A stretch of 56,815 nucleotides of DNA from Candidatus Bathyarchaeota archaeon (GTDB taxonomy: Archaea; Thermoproteota; Bathyarchaeia; TCS64): the NCBI GenBank assembly GCA_002726865.1, contig PBSW01000019.1:1-56815 (forward strand), in the 5' to 3' direction. The position numbers and the translations under genes were made by a program. The notes under the pieces were generated by a model. The model saw only the letters and a program-made list of their open reading frames with translations. It made no database searches and was not told where the DNA came from. Shown in pieces: positions 15,189-24,635 of this stretch (its first letter is position 1; the number at the start of each line of letters is the position of its first letter).

Positions 15189-16841
15189 TTGAACAGGGCG
15201 GCGCTAGTGACGTGTGGACTACCCTACGTGAACGGTCCGGCCCACATTGCCCATCTCAGGACCTATGTCCCTGCAGATATCTTCGTGAGGCTGCTCAGGA
15301 AGCTTGGTCAGGAAGTGGTATTCATCTGTGGCTCAGACACCCACGGCACCCCCATCACTGTAAAGGCTGAGGCGGAGGGGGTCACCCCCCTCGAAATCAT
15401 CAAGGAGTACCACAAGCACTTTTTGGAGTTCTTTCCTCGGATGGGGATCCGCTTCACTAACTACGGAAGTACAGACCACCCCCTTAACCACAGCCGGACT
15501 ATCCAGATAATGGACGACCTCAGGGAAAACGGACACGTTTACGCCAATGATCTCAAGCTCCCCTATTGTCCCAACTGCGACCGCTTTCTCCCAGACCGAT
15601 ATCAAAAGGGTACATGTCCCCATTGCGGCGCCTCCGCAAGGGGAGATGAATGCGACCAGGGCTGTGGCCGTTATCTTGAGCCAGGGGAACTCATAGACAC
15701 CAGGTGCGGCATCTGCAGGACAAAACCTGAGAAAAGGGAGACCCGTCACTATTTCCTCAAGCTTACCACTTTTGAGGGCTTCCTAACTGAATACCTTCAA
15801 GGCCTAGACGGCACAGAGATCGCGCGGAACTATGCCAAAAAGTGGGTGGAGGGCGGCCTCAAAGATTGGAATATTACCCGGAACTTGGACTGGGGGATCA
15901 AGGTCCCCGGAGAGCCGGGACTCGTCTACTACGTCTGGGTGGACGCTCCTATTGGGTACATCGCCTCTACGGAGGAGTGGGCGGAACGCACTGGGGGTAA
16001 CTGGAAATACTACTGGAAGGGGGAAGGATCCCTCATCCATTTTATCGGGCCAGGAATTATCTATCACCACTGCCTCTTCTGGCCCAGCATGCTCAAGGGA
16101 GCCGGCTACAATGTTCCCGACGCAGTCATTGCCTCCGGAACCATGAAAGTGGAGGGTCACGTCTTCAGCAAGAGCAGGGGTTATGTCATCTGGGTCGAGG
16201 AAGACTACCTAGAAAAGGGCCTAGATCCCGACGCTCTCCGCTACTACATTGCGAGCTATACTGGGCACAACCGGGACCTCGACTTCGCTTGGCATGCCTA
16301 CGGCGAAAAAGTGAATAAGGAGCTGGTAGGGACCCTGGGCAACTTCTTGTACAGAACCATCCTCTTCGCCCACCGCAACTACCAGTCAGTCCCAGAGGGA
16401 AAAGTAGACCCTATGGTGATGGCGGAGGTCGAAAACACCATCGAAAAAATAAGGGATGGCTTGGACGAGTATGAGTTCAAAAAGATCGCCGATTCCATAA
16501 TTGGGCTAGCCGCGTATGGCAACCGCTACCTCCAGTCCGGGGAGCCCTGGAAGCTCACTAAAACGGACCCTGAAAAGGCCGCGGAGACAATCCACAACTG
16601 TCTCTGGCTCATTAAGGCCTTAGCAGTCCTCATGGAGGCTATTTTCCCATTCAAGGCTAAGGAGGTCTGGAGGCAGCTGGGCACCCCAAAGAAAGACACA
16701 CTCATGTCAGAGGCTCTGATGCCCCTTGATGCAGGCACACCCATTGCAAAGCCCACTCCCATCTTCGAGCAGGTCTCTAAGGAGACCATCGCCGAGCTCA
16801 GTGAGTTGGTCTCCAAGAGGATCGAAGAGGCCTCGGGCTGA
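15189..16841 (+). CDS. metG: Methionyl-tRNA synthetase
   Basis: Class I synthetase charging tRNA-Met. Features in order: LPYVNGPAHIAHL (HIGH-like, residues about 10-22), a double zinc knuckle (CPNCDRF, CPHCGAS, CDQGCG, CGIC; residues 128-180), the KMSKS-like loop FSKSRG (about residue 325), and a helical anticodon-binding domain. At 550 residues it lacks the C-terminal EMAP-II-like tRNA-binding domain found in many bacterial enzymes, as is usual in archaea, where that domain can be separate. The start is TTG, about 20 bases after an AT-rich promoter. The PHP gene follows after 13 bases, suggesting co-transcription. Confidence 0.93.
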   Translation: MNRAALVTCGLPYVNGPAHIAHLRTYVPADIFVRLLRKLGQEVVFICGSDTHGTPITVKAEAEGVTPLEIIKEYHKHFLEFFPRMGIRFTNYGSTDHPLNHSRTIQIMDDLRENGHVYANDLKLPYCPNCDRFLPDRYQKGTCPHCGASARGDECDQGCGRYLEPGELIDTRCGICRTKPEKRETRHYFLKLTTFEGFLTEYLQGLDGTEIARNYAKKWVEGGLKDWNITRNLDWGIKVPGEPGLVYYVWVDAPIGYIASTEEWAERTGGNWKYYWKGEGSLIHFIGPGIIYHHCLFWPSMLKGAGYNVPDAVIASGTMKVEGHVFSKSRGYVIWVEEDYLEKGLDPDALRYYIASYTGHNRDLDFAWHAYGEKVNKELVGTLGNFLYRTILFAHRNYQSVPEGKVDPMVMAEVENTIEKIRDGLDEYEFKKIADSIIGLAAYGNRYLQSGEPWKLTKTDPEKAAETIHNCLWLIKALAVLMEAIFPFKAKEVWRQLGTPKKDTLMSEALMPLDAGTPIAKPTPIFEQVSKETIAELSELVSKRIEEASG

Positions 16842-16854
16842 GAAGATTATCCAA

Positions 16855-17541
16855 ATGGAACTCAAGATTGACCTTCACCTCCACACTACACTGAGCCTAG
16901 ACAGCACTGTTTGCCTCTTTGACGCCGTCAATAGATGCCATAGTCTTGGACTCGATGGGTTCGCCTTAACAAATCACGATGCCCTCAGCGAGATACCCAA
17001 ATCGATATTAAACGAATCCGGGCTCGTTATCCTCTCGGGAGTAGAGATCAATTCCGAGGGGATCCACATCGGTGCATTCGGCATCAAAAGGCTGCCTGAC
17101 TACAGGCTGAACCTCAGGGAGACCGTGGACGAGATCCATAACCAAGGGGGGATCGCTATTATCTGCCATGCCCACTCGGTTCTACGGACCTGGATAAACA
17201 GGGACAAGATAGAAGAGGCCGGGTTCGACCTGGTGGAGGTCGCGAACGCGTACCAATTTCCCTTCAGAACCATAGAGATGCTAAACAGCAATCTCGCCAA
17301 GAAGCTAGGATGTTCCAATACTGGAGGGAGCGACTCACATATCCCCGAAACAGTAGGGAGAGCATACACCATTCTTGAGGCTGAGGAGAGGTCTCCAGAG
17401 GGCGTGCTGAGTGCCCTCCGAAAGGGAAAATGTAGGAGCGTTGGAAAGGGGATCTCCTTAGCTGAGAGATTCAAATGTTACAGGATGTGGGCTAAGTATT
17501 TAAGAAAAGGTTACAAGGATTACGATTTCAAAGCTCCTTGA
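16855..17541 (+). CDS. PHP-domain phosphoesterase
   Basis: The 228-residue protein carries PHP metal-binding motifs: DLHLHTTLS (motif 1), TNHDAL (motif 2), CHAHS (motif 3) and GGSDSHIPE (motif 4). Such proteins are metal-dependent phosphoesterases; small stand-alone members act on nucleotides, oligoribonucleotides or unknown phosphoesters. The ATG at 16855 gives the motif at the expected N-terminus; the upstream extension overlapping metG is not coding in this frame. It follows metG by 13 bases. The exact substrate cannot be read from the sequence. Confidence 0.83.
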   Translation: MELKIDLHLHTTLSLDSTVCLFDAVNRCHSLGLDGFALTNHDALSEIPKSILNESGLVILSGVEINSEGIHIGAFGIKRLPDYRLNLRETVDEIHNQGGIAIICHAHSVLRTWINRDKIEEAGFDLVEVANAYQFPFRTIEMLNSNLAKKLGCSNTGGSDSHIPETVGRAYTILEAEERSPEGVLSALRKGKCRSVGKGISLAERFKCYRMWAKYLRKGYKDYDFKAP

Positions 17542-17621
17542 ATCGTTAATCAGTGGTGTTGATAGCATTTAGATAAGGAATAGAACTTTAACGGAAAAAA
17601 CCTGAGGATACAAGCTCGGGA

Positions 17622-17629
17622 TTTAAAAA
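17622..17629 (+). promoter_or_regulatory. TATA box of folC
   Basis: TTTAAAAA lies 17-24 bases before the ATG at 17646, so the transcript is probably leaderless or nearly so. Confidence 0.45.
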
Positions 17630-17645
17630 TGTTGAACCATGTATA

Positions 17646-18992
17646 ATGACAATACTGGAGGGGGACGAGGTATCAGGATTAGAGGCACGATACAAAGAGG
17701 CCCTTGAGTGGATCTTTTCGATCAAGAGGTTCGGCTCCAAGCTGGGCCTAGAGTATATGGGGCACCTCCTAGAGCTAATGGATAATCCACAGGAGGATTT
17801 CCGGTCAGTTCACGTCACAGGAACCAACGGGAAGGGATCTACCACCGCAATGGTAGCCTCCATCCTCTCCAAGGCAGGCTTCAGGACCGGGATGTTCACC
17901 AGCCCCCATTTGTCTTCGTTTACCGAACGCATCCAGATCAATGGCTGCCAGATCCCCCTAGACGACGTACTGAAACTCGTGGACGAGATACGGCCCCTCT
18001 GCAAGGAGATGGAGATAGATCCTGGGCTGAGGCATCCGACATTTTTTGAGATAGTCACCGCTATGGCTTTCCAGTACTTTTCTGAGCGGAGGGTAGACTT
18101 TGCCGTCATCGAGGTGGGAATGGGGGGGAGACTCGATGCCACCAACGTCGTGAAGGCCCTGGTCTCCGTCATCACAAACGTCGGCCTCGAGCACACTAAG
18201 GTCCTGGGCGACACGGTGCTGGAGATCGCCGAGAAGAAGGCAGGGATAGTAAAGAAAGGGGGGGTCTTAGTCACTGCTACCCAGGACGACGAGGTCTACG
18301 TTCTATTGGAGGAAATCTGTTCAGTTGTGGGCTCCAGAATATTCAGGGTGGGCACCGATATCACATTTAAGCGTTTGAGCACTAACTATGAGGGGCAGAG
18401 GTTTAGGCTGGAGGGGATCCGGGACAAGTACAAAGGGCTCAGTTTGCCCCTCCTTGGAAAGTACCAACTACTAAACGCCGCGGTTGCTGTTGGTACGGTA
18501 GAGGCCCTCGGGTTCCACGGCGTCAACGTACCTGTGGAAGCTATTGAAAAGGGCCTCAAAAACGTGGAGTGGCCCGGGAGGATGGAGGTAGTTCAGAGGA
18601 GCCCCATGGTTCTTCTGGACGTAGCCAAGGATATCGAAGCAATGAAAGCCGTCAAAGAGGCCCTCCTGAGTGAGTACACCTCGGAGAAGCTGATTGCTGT
18701 TGTAAGCATCTCCTCAGATAAAAAGATCCCTCAGATGATTGCGGAGCTGTCCCAGGTTGTGGACCGATATGTGATCACGGTCCACAGGGTCTTAGGGCGG
18801 GCGGCTGACCCCCTTCTCATTGTTAGTGAGGCTCATAGACACGGTAAGCCGAGTGAGATCGTTCCAAATGTGAAGGAGGCCATCGCCCGGGCAATAACGT
18901 TGGCTGGAGGGAACGGCATGGTGATCATCGTGGGTTCAGTCTTCTTGGTAGGGGAAGCCAGGGAAATTTGGTTCGAATCAAAAAATCCATGA
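17646..18992 (+). CDS. folC: FolC-type folylpolyglutamate/dihydrofolate synthase
   Basis: A Mur-ligase family enzyme. The P-loop VTGTNGKGSTTAM (residues about 58-70), FTSPHLSSFTERI, the EVGMGGRLDATN Mg/ATP region and the C-terminal domain are typical of FolC, and 448 residues is the family length. FolC adds glutamate to folates; in archaea with tetrahydromethanopterin or F420 a homologue may glutamylate another pterin or coenzyme. No other folate genes are nearby, so the substrate is open. An ATG start follows a TATA box closely. Confidence 0.85.
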   Translation: MTILEGDEVSGLEARYKEALEWIFSIKRFGSKLGLEYMGHLLELMDNPQEDFRSVHVTGTNGKGSTTAMVASILSKAGFRTGMFTSPHLSSFTERIQINGCQIPLDDVLKLVDEIRPLCKEMEIDPGLRHPTFFEIVTAMAFQYFSERRVDFAVIEVGMGGRLDATNVVKALVSVITNVGLEHTKVLGDTVLEIAEKKAGIVKKGGVLVTATQDDEVYVLLEEICSVVGSRIFRVGTDITFKRLSTNYEGQRFRLEGIRDKYKGLSLPLLGKYQLLNAAVAVGTVEALGFHGVNVPVEAIEKGLKNVEWPGRMEVVQRSPMVLLDVAKDIEAMKAVKEALLSEYTSEKLIAVVSISSDKKIPQMIAELSQVVDRYVITVHRVLGRAADPLLIVSEAHRHGKPSEIVPNVKEAIARAITLAGGNGMVIIVGSVFLVGEAREIWFESKNP

Positions 18993-19098
18993 GCACACCT
19001 TAAGATTAAATTTATCACGGACCAAGCTGGGGAGAATACCCCAAAATCGAGCTAAAAAAGGAATAAAAAGAAATCCCGATGAAACGATTGGTTTAGAC

Positions 19099-20214
19099 TC
19101 AGCGGTAGATCTTGTTCTCGATATCGTAGAGCCCAAAGTTAATGCCCAAGTGCATCTCCGGTGTGGCATAGGGCTCCAGTTGATGGAGCTTGACCACAGG
19201 TATCTCATAGCCGCTCACAAGGTGAGGACTCCTGATTCCGGTGAGCACCAGAGTGACTCTAAGCATATCGTTGAGGTCTGGATCGACCCTACTGCCCCAG
19301 ATAACCATGGCCTTGTCCCCCATCATCTCAGTGACGTACTCCGCGGCCCTTACTGCCTCGCCTAGGGTCATGTCGGCCCCCCCGCTGATGTGGATGAGGG
19401 CCCCGTCTGCGCCACTATAATCCACGTCGAGGAGCATGTGCTCCAAGGCGTTTCGCGCGGCGTCCTCGGCCCGTTCCGGGGAATTACTTTGACCCATACC
19501 TACTATGGCGACGTCGCCTTTCGTCATGATGGTTCTGAAGTCGGCAAAGTCTAGGTTGATCAGGCTCGGCAATGCAATCGTCTCCACTATGCCTTTCACC
19601 ATGTTCGCCAGGATGCTGTCGGCAAAGGTGAAGGCGGTGTTTATGGGCAACTGTGGAACTAGGTCCATGAGCTTGTTGTTGTCGATGATTACTGTCGTGT
19701 GCGTGGTCTTTCTCATCTTTTTTAGCCCTTCGAGAGCATACTCAAAGCGCCCCTTCTCATGCCGGAACGGCATGGTGACAACACCTACCACAATAGCCCC
19801 CTTCTGTCGAGCTATCTCTGCCACCACAGGAGCCGCCCCAGTCCCGGTACCCCCGCCCATCCCTGCAGCAATAAATACTATATCAGCTCCCGTGATGAGG
19901 CGATCCAACGTGTCGGCACTCTCCAGCATGGCGTCCTTGCCTATGTCTGGCATGTTCCCCGCCCCGAGACCTCGAGTCACTTTCTCCCCAATGAGAACCT
20001 TCTTGTCGGAGTGGATGGTGTCCAGATGTTGGACATCAGTGTTTATGGCGATGCACTCGGCACCACTTATTCCAGATTTCATCAGCCGGTTGAGGGTGTT
20101 GTTACCACATCCTCCGACTCCCACAATCGCGATCTTACACTCCCCTGGCCTACGAAGCCCCTTGATATCTACTTCGTGGCGTGTCCAACTAAGCGCCTTC
20201 TCCATGAGAACCAT
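19099..20214 (-). CDS. ftsZ: Cell division protein FtsZ
   Basis: A tubulin-like GTPase that forms the division ring. The tubulin signature GGGTGTGAAP is intact, GVGGCGNNTLNRL binds nucleotide at the N-terminus, and the synergy loop NLDFADFRTIM supplies the catalytic aspartates. The 371-residue protein ends LGINFGLYDIENKIYR, without a long linker and without the bacterial C-terminal FtsA/ZipA peptide. FtsZ is absent from Sulfolobales-type crenarchaea, so its presence argues against that group. There is no sepF in the window; the gene stands alone between folC and a tRNA-modifying enzyme. Confidence 0.95.
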   Translation of the reverse strand: MVLMEKALSWTRHEVDIKGLRRPGECKIAIVGVGGCGNNTLNRLMKSGISGAECIAINTDVQHLDTIHSDKKVLIGEKVTRGLGAGNMPDIGKDAMLESADTLDRLITGADIVFIAAGMGGGTGTGAAPVVAEIARQKGAIVVGVVTMPFRHEKGRFEYALEGLKKMRKTTHTTVIIDNNKLMDLVPQLPINTAFTFADSILANMVKGIVETIALPSLINLDFADFRTIMTKGDVAIVGMGQSNSPERAEDAARNALEHMLLDVDYSGADGALIHISGGADMTLGEAVRAAEYVTEMMGDKAMVIWGSRVDPDLNDMLRVTLVLTGIRSPHLVSGYEIPVVKLHQLEPYATPEMHLGINFGLYDIENKIYR

Positions 20215-20667
20215 TTTTCAATCACTCCAGAAACACCCCAGGGTTGTCCCCACACCTAAAGATTGTCTCAAAAGGCTGAGTATTATCTGATTTGTTTCAG
20301 TTATTCTCGTCGAATATTAATAACGTCTGTGGAACGAGAGACAATTAGACATAACTGGTACAACCAAACCTCGATAAATTTGGCACATCATATTAACAGG
20401 ATTCTGTATTTTATCCTGATTTTTCTACGATTAATGGCTAAATAAACCATATTTATGTTTTAAATCTAGGAAATTCCGCATTATAAATCAGAAGGAGTTT
20501 ATACACTTAATACAAAATCCCGTAAACGATCCTTCGGGATTATCAAAACGAGGTATAAAAAAGCCCTTATAAATCTTTCAAACTCCAATTTTCCAAAAGA
20601 TGAAGAAGGAAAAGCCCCTATTCATTACGACTCGTGTGATTTATCAAGGAGCCGAAACCAAGAACTG
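20215..20667. other. AT-rich intergenic region between ftsZ and the methylthiotransferase gene
   Basis: No gene is visible; a 60-codon frame at 20263-20445 has no family features. A hairpin AATCCCG (20516-20522) / CGGGATT (20535-20541) with a 12-base loop lies upstream of TATAAAAAAG (20553-20562) and TTATAAATC (20567-20575), either of which may be the TATA box for the downstream gene. The region also contains the ftsZ promoter, which I cannot place precisely. Confidence 0.4.
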
Positions 20668-21957
20668 GTGGAGAGTTGGCATATAGCAAGGGTATACGTC
20701 GAAGCGTACGGGTGCAGCGCTAACCTAGCCGACTCCGAGATAGTCCAAGGCCTCCTCTGGAAGGCGGGGCACACTATCGTAGGGGAGCCAGGATCCGCCG
20801 ATGCCTCTGTGGTTCTCAGTTGCACTGTGAAAACCCCCACACAAAAGAAGATCGAGAAGAGAATCAGGGAACTCCACCTGCTCGGGCCCCCATTAATTGT
20901 TGCCGGCTGCATGCCTAAAGCCCAGAGGGATTTAGTAGCCGATATCGCCCCGGGGGCCAGTATGATAGGGCCAGACAATATCAGAGAGGTGGTGAGGGTT
21001 GTCGGGGCAGCTATTATAGGCGAAAGCATGGAAGCCCTTGAGGGGGGAAGACCAGATAAAACCGGTCTTCCTCGGATCCGGGAGAACCCCGTGGTCCACA
21101 TTGCACCCATAGCCTCAGGGTGCCTCGGGAGCTGTAGCTACTGCATCGTAAAGCAAGCCCGTGGGGGCCTCACCTCGTTCCCAGCTGAGGCGATTGTAGA
21201 TAATGCACGGACTGCTCTTGTGGCAGGATGTAGGGAAATATGGGTCACCGCTGAGGACACCGCCGCGTACCACTGGAAGGGCGTGGGGCTACCTAAGCTT
21301 CTAGGGAGGCTCGCGGATCTCCCAGGGCGCTACTTCATCCGGGTTGGGATGATGACCCCCAGCCAGGCGAAACCAATATTAGACCCTCTCATTGAGGCAT
21401 ATCACTCTGATAAGGTGTTCAAGTTTCTCCATGTACCGGCTCAGTCTGGGAGTGATGAGGTTCTGGGGAGGATGGGCCGTCGCTACACCGTGAAGGAATA
21501 TCGGGAGCTGGTACAGAGGTTTAAAGAGGGGCATCCATTGGCGAGCATCTCCACTGATATCATCTGCGGATTCCCTGGGGAGACCGAGAGCCAATTTGAG
21601 GAGTCCATAAAACTTGTGGAGCAGATGAGACCGGACGTCCTCAACATCTCTAGGTTCTGGCCCCGCCCTGGGACAGAGGCAGCCTCGATGGAGGGCCAGC
21701 TCCACGGTAGGATCACTAAGAAGAGGTCCCGGCTCCTCTCGGGGCTCTGGAGGGACATAAGTCTAGAGGCTAATCTTAGGTGGGTGGGATGGGAGGGTAA
21801 GGCCCTAGTAGACGAGCCAGGGAGATCCGGCGGGATGATGGCCAGGAACTTTGCGTACAAGCCGATTGTGATTAAGGACCCCGTCCGGGTCGGGGATTCC
21901 GTGAAGATCAGGATCACCGAGGCTTTAAGGGGCTATCTTATCGGAGAGACCACATAA
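20668..21957 (+). CDS. tRNA t6A37 methylthiotransferase (e-MtaB/CDKAL1 type)
   Basis: A radical SAM enzyme that converts t6A37 to ms2t6A in tRNAs reading ANN codons. The N-terminal UPF0004 domain has cysteines in AYGCSAN, LSCTVKTPT and AGCMPKAQ for one iron-sulphur cluster; the radical SAM CxxxCxxC motif is GCLGSCSYCIVKQARGG; a TRAM domain forms the end (GKALVDEPGRSG...GDSVKIRITEA). The VKTPT after the second cysteine is characteristic of the archaeal-eukaryotic branch. It starts with GTG, about 100 bases after the TATA candidates, which leaves the true start slightly uncertain. Confidence 0.88.
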   Translation: MESWHIARVYVEAYGCSANLADSEIVQGLLWKAGHTIVGEPGSADASVVLSCTVKTPTQKKIEKRIRELHLLGPPLIVAGCMPKAQRDLVADIAPGASMIGPDNIREVVRVVGAAIIGESMEALEGGRPDKTGLPRIRENPVVHIAPIASGCLGSCSYCIVKQARGGLTSFPAEAIVDNARTALVAGCREIWVTAEDTAAYHWKGVGLPKLLGRLADLPGRYFIRVGMMTPSQAKPILDPLIEAYHSDKVFKFLHVPAQSGSDEVLGRMGRRYTVKEYRELVQRFKEGHPLASISTDIICGFPGETESQFEESIKLVEQMRPDVLNISRFWPRPGTEAASMEGQLHGRITKKRSRLLSGLWRDISLEANLRWVGWEGKALVDEPGRSGGMMARNFAYKPIVIKDPVRVGDSVKIRITEALRGYLIGETT

Positions 21958-22140
21958 CGGGGACACTGAAACAAACCATTCACCCACCTGAACAAAATGA
22001 TAGTAGCAGCATTCTCTGAATAAACCTGAACATTCTGAGCCAAGCTCATTCCAGTTAAGAATTATAATATAAGGAAGACTCCATTGGGCGAGATCTCAGT
22101 TGTGGCCTCAAATGGGATTGGGTCTAAGGAGAGCTTCATC

Positions 22141-22599
22141 TCAGGCTTCACAGTATTCCCTGTTTTTCACGATGAGCACCGGGACCGTACAGGCATCCGC
22201 CACTCTTTTACTGGTGCTCCCGAGCATCCAGCTTAGGATTCCACCGATGCCCCTATTACCTAGGATGATGAGGTCTGCCTCTTCTTCCTTCGCGACCTCG
22301 ATGATGTTCCTTGAAGGTTCCCCCTTCTTCAGGACGGATCTTGCCTTCAATCCAATGTGGTTGCTCTTGATGTCCCGGATAGTCTCGGTTAGCAGATTGT
22401 TATGGAATTGCTCCATATCGTCAATGAAACGCTGAAAGTACGAGAGTTCGCCCTCCTCCGCAATGTAGACTGGAAGAGGGGGTACAACTGTCAGCACTAA
22501 TAGTTCTGCTCCGTCTCTCTTAGCCAAGTCCACACCGAAATTGAAGGCGAGATTCGCCTGGGCGGAACCATCGATAGCCACGAGGATCTTTTTGAACAT
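22141..22599 (-). CDS. Universal stress protein (second copy)
   Basis: The 152-residue UspA domain protein begins FKKILVAIDGSAQA and ends with GNRGIGGILSWMLGSTSKRV, the ATP-binding G-2x-G-9x-GS motif. It shares the domain plan with the copy at 7492-7953, but the two are clearly different in the middle, so this is an old duplication. It is divergent from the arsC remnant, 212 bases apart, with no operon partner. Confidence 0.87.
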   Translation of the reverse strand: MFKKILVAIDGSAQANLAFNFGVDLAKRDGAELLVLTVVPPLPVYIAEEGELSYFQRFIDDMEQFHNNLLTETIRDIKSNHIGLKARSVLKKGEPSRNIIEVAKEEEADLIILGNRGIGGILSWMLGSTSKRVADACTVPVLIVKNREYCEA

Positions 22600-22811
22600 A
22601 ATCTACGATGAGGGAGGGCGATATATAATAAATGATGATGGAAAAAGCTAGGATGGCCCCGTATTTTTATTATCTGCAGGTCTCGTCGGTACGAGCAGGG
22701 GCGTGATTCACTAGTTCGCCACCTAATTGTGACGCTTATTAATGATGACCCCTTTTTCATGGTTTCCGTGTGGTTTTTCTGCAGTGGAAGAAGAATAGCT
22801 ATAGATCAAAC

Positions 22812-23213
22812 ATGGCGAAGGTGCTGTTCGTCTGTATTCATAACGCGGGGAAGAGCCAGATGGCGGAGGCCTTCCTAAATGAAGTCTCAGGTGGAAGACA
22901 TCAGGGGATTAGCGCGGGTAGTATGCCCTCGGATAAGATAAATTTTGTAGCCGTCGAGTCCATGGCGGAGCTCGGTATCAATATACATAGTGCGAGGACT
23001 AAGAGGCTCAATACATAGATGATGCAGGGAGCAGATCTCGTGGTCAAAATGGGCTGCGGCGAGGATGTATGTCCCGTGATTCCCGTGGAGATGGAGAAGT
23101 GGAGCCTTGATAACCCCCATGGGCAACCTTTGGAGGTCGTGAGGGGAATCAGGGACGAGATTCAAAGTAAGGTAAATACCCTTGTCTCTACCTTGGATAT
23201 GCGCGCGCAGTGA
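22812..23213 (+). pseudogene. arsC: ArsC-type arsenate reductase gene interrupted by an in-frame TAG
   Basis: The frame begins with ATG at 22812 and encodes the low-molecular-weight phosphatase fold: VLFVCIHNAGKSQMAEAF has the CX5R-like active loop, in which Lys replaces Arg, as in thioredoxin-type ArsC. At 23016-23018 a TAG replaces one residue in the stretch corresponding to KPLTxEM; the frame continues unchanged with MMQGADLVVKMGCGEDVCP, containing the second cysteine motif, to TGA at 23211. Total length (133 codons) is normal for ArsC. A single base change would explain it. TAG ends several neighbouring genes, so recoding is unlikely and a fresh pseudogene is the simplest view; a sequencing error is also possible. 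Confidence 0.72.
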
Positions 23214-23289
23214 TTATGTATAGATTGTTACATGAGAGTTTTATTGATTCGCGCACGTCTAACAAGGTATATTAATTGAACTTGAGAAG

Positions 23290-23366
23290 TGGTGGGCCGG
23301 GTGAGACTTGAACTCACGACTTCTGCGGTGTGAACGCAGCGTCCTACCAGGCTGGACTACCGGCCC
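23290..23366 (-). tRNA. tRNA-Val (CAC)
   Basis: The acceptor GGGCCGG/CCGGCCC is followed by A and an encoded CCA. The anticodon arm is CTGCG TTCACAC CGCAG, giving CAC for valine GUG codons. The T-arm is GTGAG TTCAAGT CTCAC. There is no intron and the length is 77 bases with CCA. The flanks 23214-23289 and 23367-23592 hold no gene; a CG element sits at 23250. Confidence 0.95.
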
Positions 23367-23592
23367 AACTGCATCCATAACTCGCCATGTCAGATTAAAA
23401 TTCTTTTCTTGAAAATGTAGAAGGTCCGTATGAGCTACCGCCTCACTTATGGGTATGGGGCATGTGCATTAACATATCTCGCGAATGAGTAATAGATTTA
23501 CTGTGACTCTCCGATTAATATTTGGCTAATTCTCCTGCATCTATGACTAAGTTCATGGCAGCCAGAGGAAATTCTAGCCCCACCTACCCAAA

Positions 23593-24546
23593 TTGGATCA
23601 AATAGAGATGATGGCGTCTCACGAAGAGCTTAGAGATTCGGAAGAAGTTCTATATCATCTGCCATTAAGTTATCATGACGTGAACATCTTGAGTGATAGA
23701 AAGAGCTCATTTCTGCTCGATGGTGGTAAGGTTAAGAATCTCTCTACAGGCTACAAGTTCACCGAGGGCCCAGTCTGGGATGCCTCTGAGGGTTGCCTCC
23801 TCTTCAGCGACATCCCGGCGAACCGAATATATAGGTGGACTCCGGGAGGGTCAGCTAAGATTTTCCGGGAGCCCAGTGGGAACTCCAATGGGCTGACCCT
23901 TGACATGAGCAGAAGTCTCATAACTTGTGAACACGGCACTCGCCGGATAGGAAAGGTGGAGAGAGATGGCAACTACACAGTCCTCGCCGAAACGTATGGG
24001 GGTAGGCGCCTTAACAGCCCCAATGACGCAGTAGTTAAGTCGGACGGAAGCATCTACTTCACGGACCCACCATATGGCATAAAGCCCGAGGAGCAGGAGC
24101 TTTTGTCCCAGGGCGTCTACCGTCTCGAGGCGGGCAAAAAGGAGCCAACCCTGCTCGTCGACGACTTTGAGCGACCGAATGGTCTGACCTTCTCCCCGGA
24201 TGAGAGAACACTATACATTGCCGATTCTTCCGACAGGAGGCACGTTAGGGCCTTCAACGTTGAGAACGACGGGACCTTGACAGACGGCCGTGTCTTCGCC
24301 GAAATCAGGTCGGAGCTACCCGGGAACCCCGATGGAATGAAAGTCGACGTCGAGGGCAACCTTTACGTGGCCACTGCTGGTATCTGGGTGTTTTCTGAAG
24401 AGGGTAAACATCTAGGCATAATCAAGATACCAGAGATACCGGCGAACTTGGCGTGGGGAGGCAAAGACTGGAAAACGCTCTATATAACTGCCAGAACTTC
24501 TCTCTATTGCGTTAAAACGAAGGTTGAGGGTATGTACTCGGCTTGA
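23593..24546 (+). CDS. SMP-30/gluconolactonase-like beta-propeller protein
   Basis: The 317-residue protein fits the SGL family of six-bladed propellers that hydrolyse lactones. Metal-ligand motifs are visible: EGPVWD (Glu), LNSPNDAV (Asn), RPNGLTFSPDERTLY (Asn) and GNPDGMKVD (Asp). No signal peptide is seen. The start could be TTG at 23593 or the ATGs at 23608 and 23611. Neighbours do not identify the sugar lactone; branched Entner-Doudoroff or aldonate metabolism are possibilities from the family. Confidence 0.85.
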   Translation: MDQIEMMASHEELRDSEEVLYHLPLSYHDVNILSDRKSSFLLDGGKVKNLSTGYKFTEGPVWDASEGCLLFSDIPANRIYRWTPGGSAKIFREPSGNSNGLTLDMSRSLITCEHGTRRIGKVERDGNYTVLAETYGGRRLNSPNDAVVKSDGSIYFTDPPYGIKPEEQELLSQGVYRLEAGKKEPTLLVDDFERPNGLTFSPDERTLYIADSSDRRHVRAFNVENDGTLTDGRVFAEIRSELPGNPDGMKVDVEGNLYVATAGIWVFSEEGKHLGIIKIPEIPANLAWGGKDWKTLYITARTSLYCVKTKVEGMYSA

Positions 24547-24635
24547 ACATCAGCTCAACCATACCCATATCCCTCTGCGTCAAATTAAGATCCGCTTCCC
24601 GGCACTAATAGAGGATCGAATGGATAGTATCTCAC

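Noticed and set aside
19505..20290. Plus-strand frame of 261 codons opposite ftsZ
   Set aside because: FtsZ on the other strand is certain and codon-phase effects explain the long open antisense frame.
23016..23018. Pyrrolysine at the arsC amber codon
   Set aside because: Several neighbouring genes end with TAG in positions where readthrough would give unlikely extensions, and no pyl genes are in the window.
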